This document shows positions 50,110 through 58,057 of a DNA stretch of 64,000 nt, in pieces (the stretch's first letter is position 1; each line of letters starts with the position of its first letter). A program made the position numbers and the translations under genes. Source of the DNA: 79-D21 sp964521575 (lineage in GTDB: Bacteria; Synergistota; Synergistia; Synergistales; 79-D21); assembly GCA_964521575.1 (NCBI GenBank), contig CAZFSR010000001.1:372001-436000 (forward strand), in the 5' to 3' direction. The notes under the pieces are model-generated. The model had not been told where the DNA came from, made no database searches, and saw nothing but the letters and a program-made list of their open reading frames with translations.

Positions 50110-50820
50110 TCATCGGCCCGGGTGGGCCTGGCGGTTCCGGTGCCCCGAAAAACTCTTGAGGTAAGCTTCGAGGGCTCCCCGAATATGTTCGCGGGTCAGG
50201 GCCTCGGCCCGCTTTTCGTCCCGGTCGCGGATCGCTTCGAGGATTCCCCGGTGCTCCCGCCGGACGAGTTCCCTTCGGGAAGGACCCGCCAGGGTGACGC
50301 GCCGGAACCGTTCGAGGTATTCCTTGTAGGTGTTGATGACCTGGATCAGCCGGGGCATGTGGCAGGCCGCGATAACGCCTTCCGAGAAAACGCGGTTGGC
50401 CTCGAAGACTTCGGCGGCGTCTGCCTTTTCCCCCAGGTCGCAAAGCCGGTCGATCTCGTCCATGGCCTTTTCCAGCCTGCGGATTTCTTCCTCGGTTGCC
50501 CTGCGGACTGCCTGGACGGCCGCAAGGGCTTCCATGGCTTCCCGCAAAGTGTAGATCTCGAGGATGTCTTCCTCGCTGAACGTCTTCACGACGGCGCCCT
50601 TCCGGGGCTGGTGCTCCACGAGCCCCTCGGCCTCCAGCTTCCGGATGGCTTCCCGGACCGGCATCCGGCTGACGTTGAGGGTTTCCGCCAGCTCGCTCTC
50701 GACCAGGCGTTCGCCGGGAGGAATGGAACCATCCAATATTGCCTGCCGGAGAGAGTCGTAGACGACGTTGCGAATGGGAGTGAGCAGGCTCGGGTCGATG
50801 GCTTGGAGATCGGTTACCAT
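50110..50820 (-). CDS. GntR-family regulator (FCD) of citrate uptake and cleavage
   Basis: 236 residues. Winged helix LVESELAETLNVSRMPVREAIRKLEAEGLVEHQPRKGAVV-type region in the first 75 residues, followed by an FCD domain. First gene of the operon with tctCBA and divergent from citDEF. A perfect 7-5-7 dyad lies 16 bases upstream of its start codon, between its promoter and gene and overlapping the citDEF promoter region, so it probably controls both operons and itself. Likely ligand: citrate or a product. Confidence 0.9.
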   Translation of the reverse strand: MVTDLQAIDPSLLTPIRNVVYDSLRQAILDGSIPPGERLVESELAETLNVSRMPVREAIRKLEAEGLVEHQPRKGAVVKTFSEEDILEIYTLREAMEALAAVQAVRRATEEEIRRLEKAMDEIDRLCDLGEKADAAEVFEANRVFSEGVIAACHMPRLIQVINTYKEYLERFRRVTLAGPSRRELVRREHRGILEAIRDRDEKRAEALTREHIRGALEAYLKSFSGHRNRQAHPGR

Positions 50821-50835
50821 GCAGGGAGCCTCCTT

Positions 50836-50854
50836 TTGGGATACGGGATCCCAA
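50836..50854. promoter_or_regulatory. Inverted-repeat operator in the tct/cit divergent region
   Basis: TTGGGAT-ACGGG-ATCCCAA, a perfect 7-5-7 dyad; GGATCC half-sites recur at 50860. It lies downstream of the GntR-tct promoter (about +13 to +31) and just upstream of the extended -10 of citDEF. Confidence 0.65.
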
Positions 50855-50867
50855 ATCCAGGATCCTA

Positions 50868-50876
50868 TGGTAAAAT
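50868..50876 (+). promoter_or_regulatory. Extended -10 promoter of citDEF
   Basis: TG-G-TAAAAT (50868-50876) with no good -35 box; start expected near 50883, about 50 bases before citD. The operator would sit at about -47 to -29. Confidence 0.5.
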
Positions 50877-50902
50877 TTACTCGGTTTTCCCCGGATTGTC
50901 AA
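50874..50902 (-). promoter_or_regulatory. Promoter of the GntR-tctCBA operon
   Basis: Minus strand TTGACA (50902-50897), 17-bp spacer, TAAATT (50879-50874). Confidence 0.78.
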
Positions 50903-50935
50903 TTTTAAGAAGCCTATTCAGGGGCGGTGGTCGAA

Positions 50936-51199
50936 TTGGTTTTACGGATGGCGCAAGCGGGAACCCTGGAATCCGCCGATTGCCTGGTGACGGTGGTCCC
51001 GGCGGAAGAATTCAGGCTGGATTACAGGGGAGTGAACCGGAAGCTTTTCGGGGAACGGACCCGGAAGCTGGTGCTGGAAACCCTCGAGAGGACGGGCTTT
51101 TCGGGAGCGCAGGTCACCATTCAGGACCAGGGGGCCCTGGAGCTGGTGATCCGGGCACGGCTCGAAACCGCTCTCAGGCGGGCGGCGGGGGAGGTTTGA
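50936..51199 (+). CDS. citD: Citrate lyase acyl carrier protein (gamma subunit)
   Basis: About 87 residues from TTG 50936 (GTG 50927 or ATG 50948 also possible). The attachment motif AGTLESADCLVTV holds the Ser that carries the phosphoribosyl-dephospho-CoA group; FGERTRKLVLETLER and ELVIRARLETAL complete the family. Part of the CitDEF complex that splits citrate into acetate and oxaloacetate. The prosthetic-group and activation genes (citC, citG, citX) are not in the window. Confidence 0.9.
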   Translation: MVLRMAQAGTLESADCLVTVVPAEEFRLDYRGVNRKLFGERTRKLVLETLERTGFSGAQVTIQDQGALELVIRARLETALRRAAGEV

Positions 51200-51203
51200 T
51201 CCC

Positions 51204-52091
51204 ATGAGGGGCATGAGGTCGATGCTCTACATCCCGGGTAACGCCCCGGGAATGATCCAGAACGCGGCGGTTTTCGGGGCGGACATGGTCATGATCGACC
51301 TGGAGGACGCGGTCGCGCTGTCCGAGAAGGATGCGGCCAGGGATATCGCGGCCGGTTTCTTGAGGCATTACGATTTCGGCGATCTCCCGGTCGTCGTCAG
51401 GATCAACGGGGCGGATACGCCCTTTTTCGAGGAGGACCTCGAGGCGATCGTTCCCCTCAAGCCTTTTGCGATTCGCCTTCCCAAGTGCCAGGATCCCTCC
51501 GATGTCCTGCTGGCCGATACGAGAATGACGGAGATCGAGAAAAGGCACGGCTTGTCCGGGGGCATCGTCCCCATCCACGCCATGCTCGAATCCGCCCGGG
51601 GCATCGAAAACGCCTACGCGATCGCCACGGCGAGCCCCCGTGTGACGGCCCTGACCCTCGGCGGGCAGGACCTGACCGCCGACATGGGTATCCAGAAAAC
51701 GCGAGACGGTTGGGAGTTCTTCTACGCCCGCAGCCGGGTGATCATGGCGGCCAAGGCGGCCGGCATCGCGGCCTTCGACACGGTATGGACCGATTTCAAC
51801 GACCCGGAAGGGCTCTTCCGGGAGGCGAGGCAGATCGTGGAACTGGGTTTCACCGGCAAGGCGGCCATTCACCCGAGCCAGGTGGAGGTCATCCACCGGG
51901 CTTTCCGTCCCGACGCGAAGGAAGTCCGGAAGGCGGAACGCATCGTCGCGGCGGCTGCCGAGGCGGAGCGCCAGGGACGGGGCGTGGTGGCCGTAGACGG
52001 GAAGATGGTTGACGGGCCCATCATCGTGCGGGCCCGCCACCTCATCAGCCTGGCCGGGCTTTACGGCATGGAAGGGGGGGAAGCCCAATGA
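51204..52091 (+). CDS. citE: Citrate lyase beta subunit (citryl-ACP lyase)
   Basis: 295 residues, HpcH/HpaI-type TIM barrel: RSMLYIPGNAPGMIQNA, MIDLEDAVALSEKDAAR (metal Asp/Glu), MLESARGIENAYAIA, and LGGQDLTADMG. Cleaves citryl-ACP to acetyl-ACP and oxaloacetate. Four bases after citD; overlaps citF by four bases. Confidence 0.95.
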   Translation: MRGMRSMLYIPGNAPGMIQNAAVFGADMVMIDLEDAVALSEKDAARDIAAGFLRHYDFGDLPVVVRINGADTPFFEEDLEAIVPLKPFAIRLPKCQDPSDVLLADTRMTEIEKRHGLSGGIVPIHAMLESARGIENAYAIATASPRVTALTLGGQDLTADMGIQKTRDGWEFFYARSRVIMAAKAAGIAAFDTVWTDFNDPEGLFREARQIVELGFTGKAAIHPSQVEVIHRAFRPDAKEVRKAERIVAAAAEAERQGRGVVAVDGKMVDGPIIVRARHLISLAGLYGMEGGEAQ

Positions 52092-53653
52092 ACCTCGTTA
52101 AGAACGCCCTGGGACGGCTGGTTCCTGTCGGGGTCGACGGAGTGGGGGCCTTCAGCCCCTATGAGGGAGCCTTTGCCCGCGTCCTGAAAGGGGCCCCATG
52201 GCCCGCAGCCTACCCGGTCCGGAAGCCCGAACCGCCAAGCCGGAGCAAGGTGGCGCCGAGCCTGAAGACGGCGATCGAGCGTTCGGGCCTCGAGAACGGC
52301 ATGACCGTCTCGTTCCATCATCACCTGAGAAACGGCGACGAGGTCATCCCCCTGGTGCTCGAAACGCTCCTCCAAATGGGATTCAGGGACCTCACCTTCG
52401 CACCGAGCTCGATTCCCGACTCGCACGACTGTGTCGCGGATTACGTCCGAAAGGGGCTCATTCGCCGGATCTGGACCTCCGGGGCACGCGGCGAAGTGGG
52501 CCGCATGATCTCCAGGGGAGAAATGGAAGAGACGGTCATCATCCGGAGCCACGGCGGAAGGGCCAGGGCCATCGAGGAGGGGTCCATCGCGATCGATGTG
52601 GCCTTCCTGGCCGCACCGGCCTGCGACGCGCTGGGCAACAGCGCAGGCTGCTCCGGGAAATCCGCCTGCGGGTCGCTGGGTTACGCGATCACCGACGCGC
52701 GTTTCGCGCGGCACGTCATCGCCGTGACGGACAACTTGGTCGAGTATCCCCTCCATCCCCATATCTCGGTTCCCCAGCACCTGGTGAACCAGGTCGTCGT
52801 CGTCGACAGCCTTGGGGATCCGGCGAAGATCGCATCCGGGGCTGCGCGCATCACGCGAAACCCGCTTGACTTGAAGGTCGCGGAGAATGCCTATCGCCTT
52901 CTTTCCGCCTCGGGGATCCTCGCTCCGGGCTGCTCGTTCCAGGTGGGGGCCGGGGGCGCGAGCCTTGCGGTCGCGGCTTTCGTCAGGGATCACCTGAAGG
53001 CGAAGGGGATCCAGGGCGGGTTCGGGTTGGGCGGCATCTCGGGTTACATGGCCCAGATGCTGGAAGAAGGGCTCTTTCGGGGGCTTTTCGACGTCCAGAG
53101 TTTCGATTCGGCAGTAACCGGCTCGATGGTCAAGAACCGCGCCCACATGGAGATCGATCCCTCATGGTATGCCAACCCGATGAACCAGGGATGCCTGGTT
53201 CACAACCTGGACGTCGTTATCCTGGCGGCTCTGGACGTGGACACGGACTTCAACGTGAATGTCATGACCGGCAACGACGGCGTGCTGCGCGGGGCTTCCG
53301 GGGGGCATAGCGACACCGCGGCCGGTGCGAAGATGGCCATCGTGGTGGCCCCTTCCTTCCGGGGCGGGGTCCCGACGATCAAGGACCGGGTCCAGACCCT
53401 CGTCACTCCCGGAGAGACGGTGGATGCCATCGTCACGGAACGCGGTATCTGCATCAACCCCAACCGGGCGGATCTCTGGGATGCGGCGAAGAAGGCCAAC
53501 CTGCCCCTGAAGGAGATAACGGACCTGAAGAAGGAAGTCGAGCGGTTCACCGGTGTCCCGGAGCCTGTCGAGATGGACATGGACCGGGTCGTAGCCGTTG
53601 TGGAATACCGTGACGGGACCCTGCTCGACAGCATCTACCGGGTCAAGGAATAA
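52088..53653 (+). CDS. citF: Citrate lyase alpha subunit (citrate-ACP transferase)
   Basis: 521 residues, usual length. Conserved blocks: SRSKVAPSLKTAIERSGLENG-type N terminus, MTVSFHHHLRNGD, GNSAGCSGKSACGSLGYAI and FNVNVMTGNDGVLRGASGGH. It exchanges acetyl for citryl on the ACP. Last gene of the cit operon, ending at a strong terminator. Confidence 0.95.
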   Translation: MNLVKNALGRLVPVGVDGVGAFSPYEGAFARVLKGAPWPAAYPVRKPEPPSRSKVAPSLKTAIERSGLENGMTVSFHHHLRNGDEVIPLVLETLLQMGFRDLTFAPSSIPDSHDCVADYVRKGLIRRIWTSGARGEVGRMISRGEMEETVIIRSHGGRARAIEEGSIAIDVAFLAAPACDALGNSAGCSGKSACGSLGYAITDARFARHVIAVTDNLVEYPLHPHISVPQHLVNQVVVVDSLGDPAKIASGAARITRNPLDLKVAENAYRLLSASGILAPGCSFQVGAGGASLAVAAFVRDHLKAKGIQGGFGLGGISGYMAQMLEEGLFRGLFDVQSFDSAVTGSMVKNRAHMEIDPSWYANPMNQGCLVHNLDVVILAALDVDTDFNVNVMTGNDGVLRGASGGHSDTAAGAKMAIVVAPSFRGGVPTIKDRVQTLVTPGETVDAIVTERGICINPNRADLWDAAKKANLPLKEITDLKKEVERFTGVPEPVEMDMDRVVAVVEYRDGTLLDSIYRVKE

Positions 53654-53674
53654 CGAACGAGGGAACCTGGACAC

Positions 53675-53711
53675 AAGAGGGGGATCCGCACCGGGTGCGG
53701 ATCCCCCTCTT
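53675..53711. terminator. Bidirectional terminator after citF
   Basis: 17-bp perfect stem (53675-53691 with 53695-53711), then T residues; convergent with the GNAT gene. Confidence 0.85.
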
Positions 53712-53726
53712 TGATAATGTTCTGTT

Positions 53727-54212
53727 TCAGTCCAGCGGCAGTTCCAGGAGAGGGAGGACGTGGCTTTCCCCTCCCGCGACCGTCGGCTTGCCGCCGATGC
53801 GGACCGCACCCATCTTCAGGTAGAATCCCTCCGCCCTGGGTTCAGCCGTGATCGTCATCCTGCGTGCCCCGGCCTTTCGCGCTTCAAGGACCGCCCGTTC
53901 GAACATGAACCGTCCTACACCCTTGCCCTGAGCTTCGGGCAGGACCCAGAAATGGTCGAGATCCAGGGTGTCGGGCCTTTCGACCGGCATAAGGGAGAAG
54001 AAGCCGACCGGGACGAACCGGCCGTCCCTTTCCTCCTCGGCGACGAAATAGGCCTCTTCGCGAAGATGTTCCTCAAGGACCGTGAGAGGGCCATTCCATT
54101 CGTCCAAAGTTTCCTCGGGGTATCCCCAGGTTCGTTTCGAGGCGTAGGCGAGTTCCGTCAGCATCGGCCCCTCGTTCGGTCTTGCGGGCCTGATTTCCAG
54201 GCGGTCACTCAT
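53727..54212 (-). CDS. GNAT-family N-acetyltransferase
   Basis: 161 residues. Acetyl-CoA motif FWVLPEAQGKGVGRFMFERAV and the C-terminal GFYLKMGAVRIG are typical. Acceptor substrate unknown. It overlaps yedF by four bases and is read after it. Confidence 0.87.
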   Translation of the reverse strand: MSDRLEIRPARPNEGPMLTELAYASKRTWGYPEETLDEWNGPLTVLEEHLREEAYFVAEEERDGRFVPVGFFSLMPVERPDTLDLDHFWVLPEAQGKGVGRFMFERAVLEARKAGARRMTITAEPRAEGFYLKMGAVRIGGKPTVAGGESHVLPLLELPLD

Positions 54213-54805
54213 GCGACCGTCAGCACCTTCGGAGCCGCCAGCAGGGCGTCGGTGATCTCCATCATGTTCGAGATGCAGCCGGCCCCGACCTTCTCTGTCA
54301 CGCCGAAATGCTTCGTGCAGGTTCCGCAGACGAGGACCGTTACCCCTTTCTCCTCGATTTTTTTCAGGGTTTCGCAGGTCGAGGTTCCCTCGAGGGCAAG
54401 GAGAACCCCGCCGTTCATGAGGGCGATGACCATGGGAGCCTCCTCCCTGTCGGCCAGGTTGCTCAGGAAAGCTTTCACCAGGCCCTCCCCGAGAGTTGCG
54501 TCCGGGGAGCCCAGGACATTATTCTGCAGGAAGACCGCATAGCCCTTTTCGGGGGCCGGGACCTTATCGGGCCTTGCCGCCGGAGCGAAGTTGGGAGAAC
54601 CGGTTCCCCTGATGATGAAGTCCGCGCCGTGCAGCTCTTCCGCGACCGAAAACCCCTGGCTTTCCAGAAAGCGCTTGACGTTGGAAGCCGAAACGGCGTT
54701 GTCAACCAGGATTTCAATCTTCGATGCCCCGTCCTCCAACGCTTTGCGAACCATCACGACAGGCTGGGGACAGGCTTTCCCTCTTGCGTCGATCATTTTT
54801 TCCAT
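54209..54805 (-). CDS. yedF: YedF-type sulfurtransferase-like selenium metabolism protein
   Basis: 198 residues. The N-terminal TusA/SirA fold has IDARGKACPQPVVMVRKAL (conserved CPxP) and is fused to a C-terminal DsrE-like domain with VLVCGTCTKHFGV. This two-domain form is the YedF family, which co-occurs with selenium utilisation genes; the exact role is unproven. First gene of a pair with the GNAT gene. No selD or selA is in the window. Confidence 0.88.
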   Translation of the reverse strand: MEKMIDARGKACPQPVVMVRKALEDGASKIEILVDNAVSASNVKRFLESQGFSVAEELHGADFIIRGTGSPNFAPAARPDKVPAPEKGYAVFLQNNVLGSPDATLGEGLVKAFLSNLADREEAPMVIALMNGGVLLALEGTSTCETLKKIEEKGVTVLVCGTCTKHFGVTEKVGAGCISNMMEITDALLAAPKVLTVA

Positions 54806-54984
54806 GGGTGGGGTCCTCCTTTATCTCAAGGCTCTTCGGATTGTGCAGGTTGTATGGTACCAGTTTACCCCTGAATCATCCTGACGTTCCTACTATATCA
54901 GGGACCCGGGGGGTGAGAAATTGAAAAGGCTCATTCCGGGTCCAACCCACGTTCAAACGACCAAAGGACAGCTTCCCTCCAGCC

Positions 54985-54993
54985 TGTTAAAAT
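54985..54993 (+). promoter_or_regulatory. Extended -10 promoter of the AbrB-type transporter gene
   Basis: TG-T-TAAAAT (54985-54993), about 28 bases before ATG 55021; no clear -35 box. Confidence 0.45.
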
Positions 54994-55020
54994 TCTTGGG
55001 AAGTGTTGGGGAGGTTCTGG

Positions 55021-56079
55021 ATGGACTGGTTGATCGGTTTCCTGCATCTTTTTGCCATTGGAGTCCCGGGCTGGCTTCTTCTACGGTTTTTCCATGTCCC
55101 TGCCGCTGCAATGATGGGCGCCATGATTTCCGCAGGATTCTTTGCCGTGAAGGGTTGGGGCCTGCCGGACGTCCCGGGAGGGGCGAACCTGGTCCTGCAG
55201 GTCGTTTTGGGCCTTTTTATCGGCGTGCGGGTGACGCGGGAAGCCCGTGCCGAGTTCGGGAGGAGCGCACCGGTGGCCCTTCTGGCGGGGATCTGGTGGC
55301 TCCTGCTGCCTCTCGGTCTCGGGATGCTGGTGACGAGGTGGTTCGGCCTGGACCTTCCCACTTCCCTCCTGGGGACCGTTCCGGGAGGGATCGCAGAGAT
55401 GAGCCTGCTGGCCCTGACCTTGAACGCGGATGCCGCACTCGTTGCGCTGATGCAGTTTTGCCGCCTGGCGGCCGTGCTTGTCGGCATGCCTTTCCTGTCC
55501 GCCTGGATCAACCGGCGGATGGGGGACGGGGAATCGAGCCGGCCGAAACCCGCTTGCGGGCCGGGGGCCGGGAAAGGCCCCGCCGCAACACGGCATGGAA
55601 TGGCTGCGGCCCTTGTGCTGGCTGTCCTGGGAGGGCTTGCGGGTTCCCGGGCGGGGCTTCCTGCGGGAGCTTTCGTGGGAGCGATGGTCCTGACCGGGAT
55701 TGCGTCGGTTTCGGGCTTGCGGCTTTGCCCTTTGCCCGTCGCTTTCCGGACCGGTGCCCAGGTGGGGCTTGGGGGCCTGATCGGGCTGAATGTCACCCCG
55801 GAGGTGATCGGGGTCTTTCGGGCCATGCTTCTCCCCACCCTGGCAGTGACGGTCGCCATGGTGGCCTGGGGAATCCTGCTGGCCTTCATGGTGAGGAAGA
55901 GGACCGGCTGGAACCTCATGACCTGCCTCATCGCCACTTGTCCCGGAGGGATCACCCAGCTTGCTTCAATTGCGGACGAACTTGGCGCTGATCCCTTGCG
56001 GGTGAGCCTTCTCCACCTTGTCCGCCTCTTCACGATCTTCCTTGTCCTCCCTCCCCTCATCAACCGCATCCTGGCCTAG
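55021..56079 (+). CDS. AbrB-type (ammonia monooxygenase-like) membrane transporter
   Basis: 352 residues from ATG 55021, eight bases behind GGGGAGG; TTG 55003 is less likely. About ten helices in two AbrB-type halves: GAMISAGFFAVKGWGLPDVPG with LGLFIGVRVTREA and LGTVPGGIAEMSLLAL, then GAMVLTGIASVSGL with LGGLIGLNVTPEVI and ATCPGGITQLASIADELGAD. The repeated PGGI(A/T) loops are conserved in the family, which is thought to transport organic compounds. The ammonia monooxygenase name used for it is misleading. Confidence 0.88.
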   Translation: MDWLIGFLHLFAIGVPGWLLLRFFHVPAAAMMGAMISAGFFAVKGWGLPDVPGGANLVLQVVLGLFIGVRVTREARAEFGRSAPVALLAGIWWLLLPLGLGMLVTRWFGLDLPTSLLGTVPGGIAEMSLLALTLNADAALVALMQFCRLAAVLVGMPFLSAWINRRMGDGESSRPKPACGPGAGKGPAATRHGMAAALVLAVLGGLAGSRAGLPAGAFVGAMVLTGIASVSGLRLCPLPVAFRTGAQVGLGGLIGLNVTPEVIGVFRAMLLPTLAVTVAMVAWGILLAFMVRKRTGWNLMTCLIATCPGGITQLASIADELGADPLRVSLLHLVRLFTIFLVLPPLINRILA

Positions 56080-56080
56080 G

Positions 56081-56110
56081 TTCAAAAGCGGGGCCGGGTT
56101 GCGATAAAAT
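56081..56110 (+). promoter_or_regulatory. Promoter of the M20 peptidase gene
   Basis: TTCAAA (56081-56086), 18-bp spacer, TAAAAT (56105-56110), immediately after the preceding stop codon; gives a 5' UTR of about 230 nt containing the duplicated RNA element. Confidence 0.55.
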
Positions 56111-56140
56111 GAACCCGGCTGTTCTCACAAGGCACGGAGA

Positions 56141-56230
56141 AGGAGGAGCGTTCCCGGGGCCGCTGGATGGTGCGCGGGCCTGACCCGGGGGGAAACCCAT
56201 CCTGGCCGGTTCATTTCGTGAACCGGCGCG
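56141..56230 (+). ncRNA. Duplicated 5' UTR element, copy 1 (M20 gene)
   Basis: Blocks 56146-56163 (18 nt), 56172-56185 (14 nt), 56187-56194 (8 nt) and 56198-56207 (10 nt) are identical in sequence and order to the kamA 5' UTR on the other strand. A stem TTCCC (56151-56155) / GGGAA (56190-56194) encloses a GGCC-based inner hairpin. A second hairpin CCGGTTCA/TGAACCGG (56206-56226) follows where the kamA copy has a different sequence. The linkers differ in length (8 versus 9 nt), so the blocks cannot share a reading frame: an RNA element is more likely than a peptide. Confidence 0.7.
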
Positions 56231-56245
56231 ACCGAGGTGAGGATC

Positions 56246-56350
56246 ATGCGCAAGCTGGACGCGCCCATCCCCCCGGAAGGGGATTCCGGCTCCTGTATCT
56301 CACGGTTTTTGAGCCCCTGCCCGATTCCGGAAAGGGGGCACGCCCGATGA
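56246..56350 (+). CDS. 34-codon ORF coupled to the M20 gene
   Basis: ATG 56246 lies behind CGAGGTGAGGATC and the frame ends at TGA 56348, overlapping the M20 start (ATGA). The peptide (begins MRKLDAPIPPEGDSGS) has six prolines and no helix. In the kamA leader a short ORF sits at the same place relative to the RNA element, so both may link the element to translation of the main gene. Confidence 0.5.
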   Translation: MRKLDAPIPPEGDSGSCISRFLSPCPIPERGHAR

Positions 56351-57999
56351 CCTGGCAACTCGGGAACGCCCCGGAGGAACTCTATCGGCTGCTCCTCGAT
56401 CTTGTGAGGGTTCCCAGCGTGTCCCTGACGCTGGGTGAAGTTGAAATCGCCGAGCGAATCGAGGCGTCCCTGGGGGCTCTCCCCTATTTCCGTTCCAACC
56501 CGGACGACCTCCGTTTCATTCCCATTCCTGACGACCCCATGGGCCGTAAAAGCGTGATGGCCCTTGTCCGGGCAAAACCGGCGACGCGAAGGACGATCAT
56601 CGTGATCGGCCATGCGGATGTCGTCGGGCCCGAACCCTACGGGAACCTCGCGGAGCTGGCATTCGACCCGGTTGCCCTGACGGCCCGGATGAAGGAAGAA
56701 GACCTGCCCCCGGAAGTCCGGGCAGACCTTGAAAGCGGGGATTTCCTTTTCGGCCGGGGTGTCGGTGACATGAAGGCCGGGGTGGCTCTCGGGATGGGCC
56801 TTGTGGCGGAGCGCTCCGCCGACACCTCCTCGATGGGCGCGAACCTGCTTTTTCTTGCCCTCGTGGACGAGGAGATCAGCTCGGGCGGCATGCGGGCGGC
56901 CGTTCCCGTGCTGGCCGGCCTGCAGGAAGAACTCGACTTCGTCGCCTGCATGAACACGGAGCCGTCGGACCCGGGTTTTTCCCAGGGGCGGAACCATTGC
57001 TTCTCGCTGGGTTCCGCGGGCAAGCACAACCTGTTTTTCCTCTTCGCGGGCCGGGCCTCCCACAGCACCGCCTATTTCGAGGGTTTCAACGCGATCCTGC
57101 CGGCTGCGCACCTTGCGGTCCTGCTGGAAGGGAACGATTCCCTGACCGACCGATCCCCCAGGGACACCTTTTCGCCCATGGGGTGCCTCAAGCTGAAAGA
57201 TCTCAGGACCACCTATTCGGGAACCCTTCCGGAAACGGCCGCTGTCTATGTCAACCTGAACCCGGTCCACAGGATGCCCGGGGAGATCCTCTCGTCCCTG
57301 GAGAGGTTTTCCAGGGAGGCACTGGACCGCTCCATCCGCCAGGTCAGGGATGCCTACCTCCGCTACGGGGAAAACATCGGTCAGTGGCCGCCTCGCGGTG
57401 AATGGCATGGGAAAGTCCTGCCCTTCTCGGAGCTGGCCGCAGCTGCGGAAAAGCAAGTGGGCCCAGGTTTCGACGGGATCATGCGAAAGTTTGTCGCGGA
57501 ACTGCCGACCGGGATGGAGGAGCAGGACCGCTGCATTGCCGTGGCGGAGGAAACCCTGCGCAGGTCTGGGATGGAAGGGCCCCTTGTCGTTTACGGTTTT
57601 CTCCCGCCCTATTACCCTCAAAGGATCACCACAGGCAGGACCCGGACCGAAAAGAACCTGCTCGGTGCCGTCGACTGGGCCATCCGGGAAGGGCGGGACC
57701 GGTACGGGGTCAAGATCGACGTGAACGACTACTTCGGCGGGGTCTCCGACCTGAGTTTTTTCGGATTCCAGGGAACGGCTTCCGACATGGAAGCGCTTTC
57801 CGGCAACCTCCCCGGGTGGGGAACGGTTTTCCCTTTCCCGGACAAGGACTTGCCCAGGCTGGACGTCCCGGTGGCGAATATCGCCCCGGCAGGGAAAGAC
57901 AGCCACAAGAAGACGGAAAGACTGGAAATCTCCTATTCGCTAGAGGTGGTGCCCCGCCTTTTGGCCGGGGTTTTCGACAGGCTGGCGGCCGGAAATTAG
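56347..57999 (+). CDS. M20 family peptidase, RocB-like
   Basis: 550 residues from ATG 56347, eight bases behind AAGGGGG. Metal sites: VIGHADVVG (His, Asp follows), FGRGVGDMKAGVALGMGL (bridging Asp), ALVDEEISSGG (catalytic Glu pair). The length exceeds that of ordinary M20 dipeptidases and matches the RocB group linked to arginine use in Bacillus. It would hydrolyse a peptide or N-acyl amino acid in the cytoplasm. It is convergent with kamA, whose 5' UTR carries the same RNA element, implying common control. Confidence 0.87.
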   Translation: MTWQLGNAPEELYRLLLDLVRVPSVSLTLGEVEIAERIEASLGALPYFRSNPDDLRFIPIPDDPMGRKSVMALVRAKPATRRTIIVIGHADVVGPEPYGNLAELAFDPVALTARMKEEDLPPEVRADLESGDFLFGRGVGDMKAGVALGMGLVAERSADTSSMGANLLFLALVDEEISSGGMRAAVPVLAGLQEELDFVACMNTEPSDPGFSQGRNHCFSLGSAGKHNLFFLFAGRASHSTAYFEGFNAILPAAHLAVLLEGNDSLTDRSPRDTFSPMGCLKLKDLRTTYSGTLPETAAVYVNLNPVHRMPGEILSSLERFSREALDRSIRQVRDAYLRYGENIGQWPPRGEWHGKVLPFSELAAAAEKQVGPGFDGIMRKFVAELPTGMEEQDRCIAVAEETLRRSGMEGPLVVYGFLPPYYPQRITTGRTRTEKNLLGAVDWAIREGRDRYGVKIDVNDYFGGVSDLSFFGFQGTASDMEALSGNLPGWGTVFPFPDKDLPRLDVPVANIAPAGKDSHKKTERLEISYSLEVVPRLLAGVFDRLAAGN

Positions 58000-58013
58000 C
58001 CAGGCAGGAACAA

Positions 58014-58045
58014 GAAGGGGGGCGGACCACGGTCCGCCCCCCTTC
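58014..58045. terminator. Hairpin between the convergent M20 and kamA genes
   Basis: 15-bp complement (58014-58028 with 58031-58045); poor T run, so termination strength is uncertain. Confidence 0.65.
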
Positions 58046-58057
58046 ATCGTGAAAAAA

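Noticed and set aside
49399..51207. 602-codon plus-strand frame across tctC, GntR and citD
   Set aside because: Antisense to two clear genes and overlapping citD in another frame; no recognisable domain.
56167..56346. Longer start for the M20 peptidase gene
   Set aside because: The extra 60 codons cover the conserved RNA element and lack peptidase similarity; ATG 56347 has its own site.
56125..57906. 593-codon antisense frame opposite the M20 gene
   Set aside because: Low-complexity, no motif, complete overlap with an intact peptidase on the plus strand.
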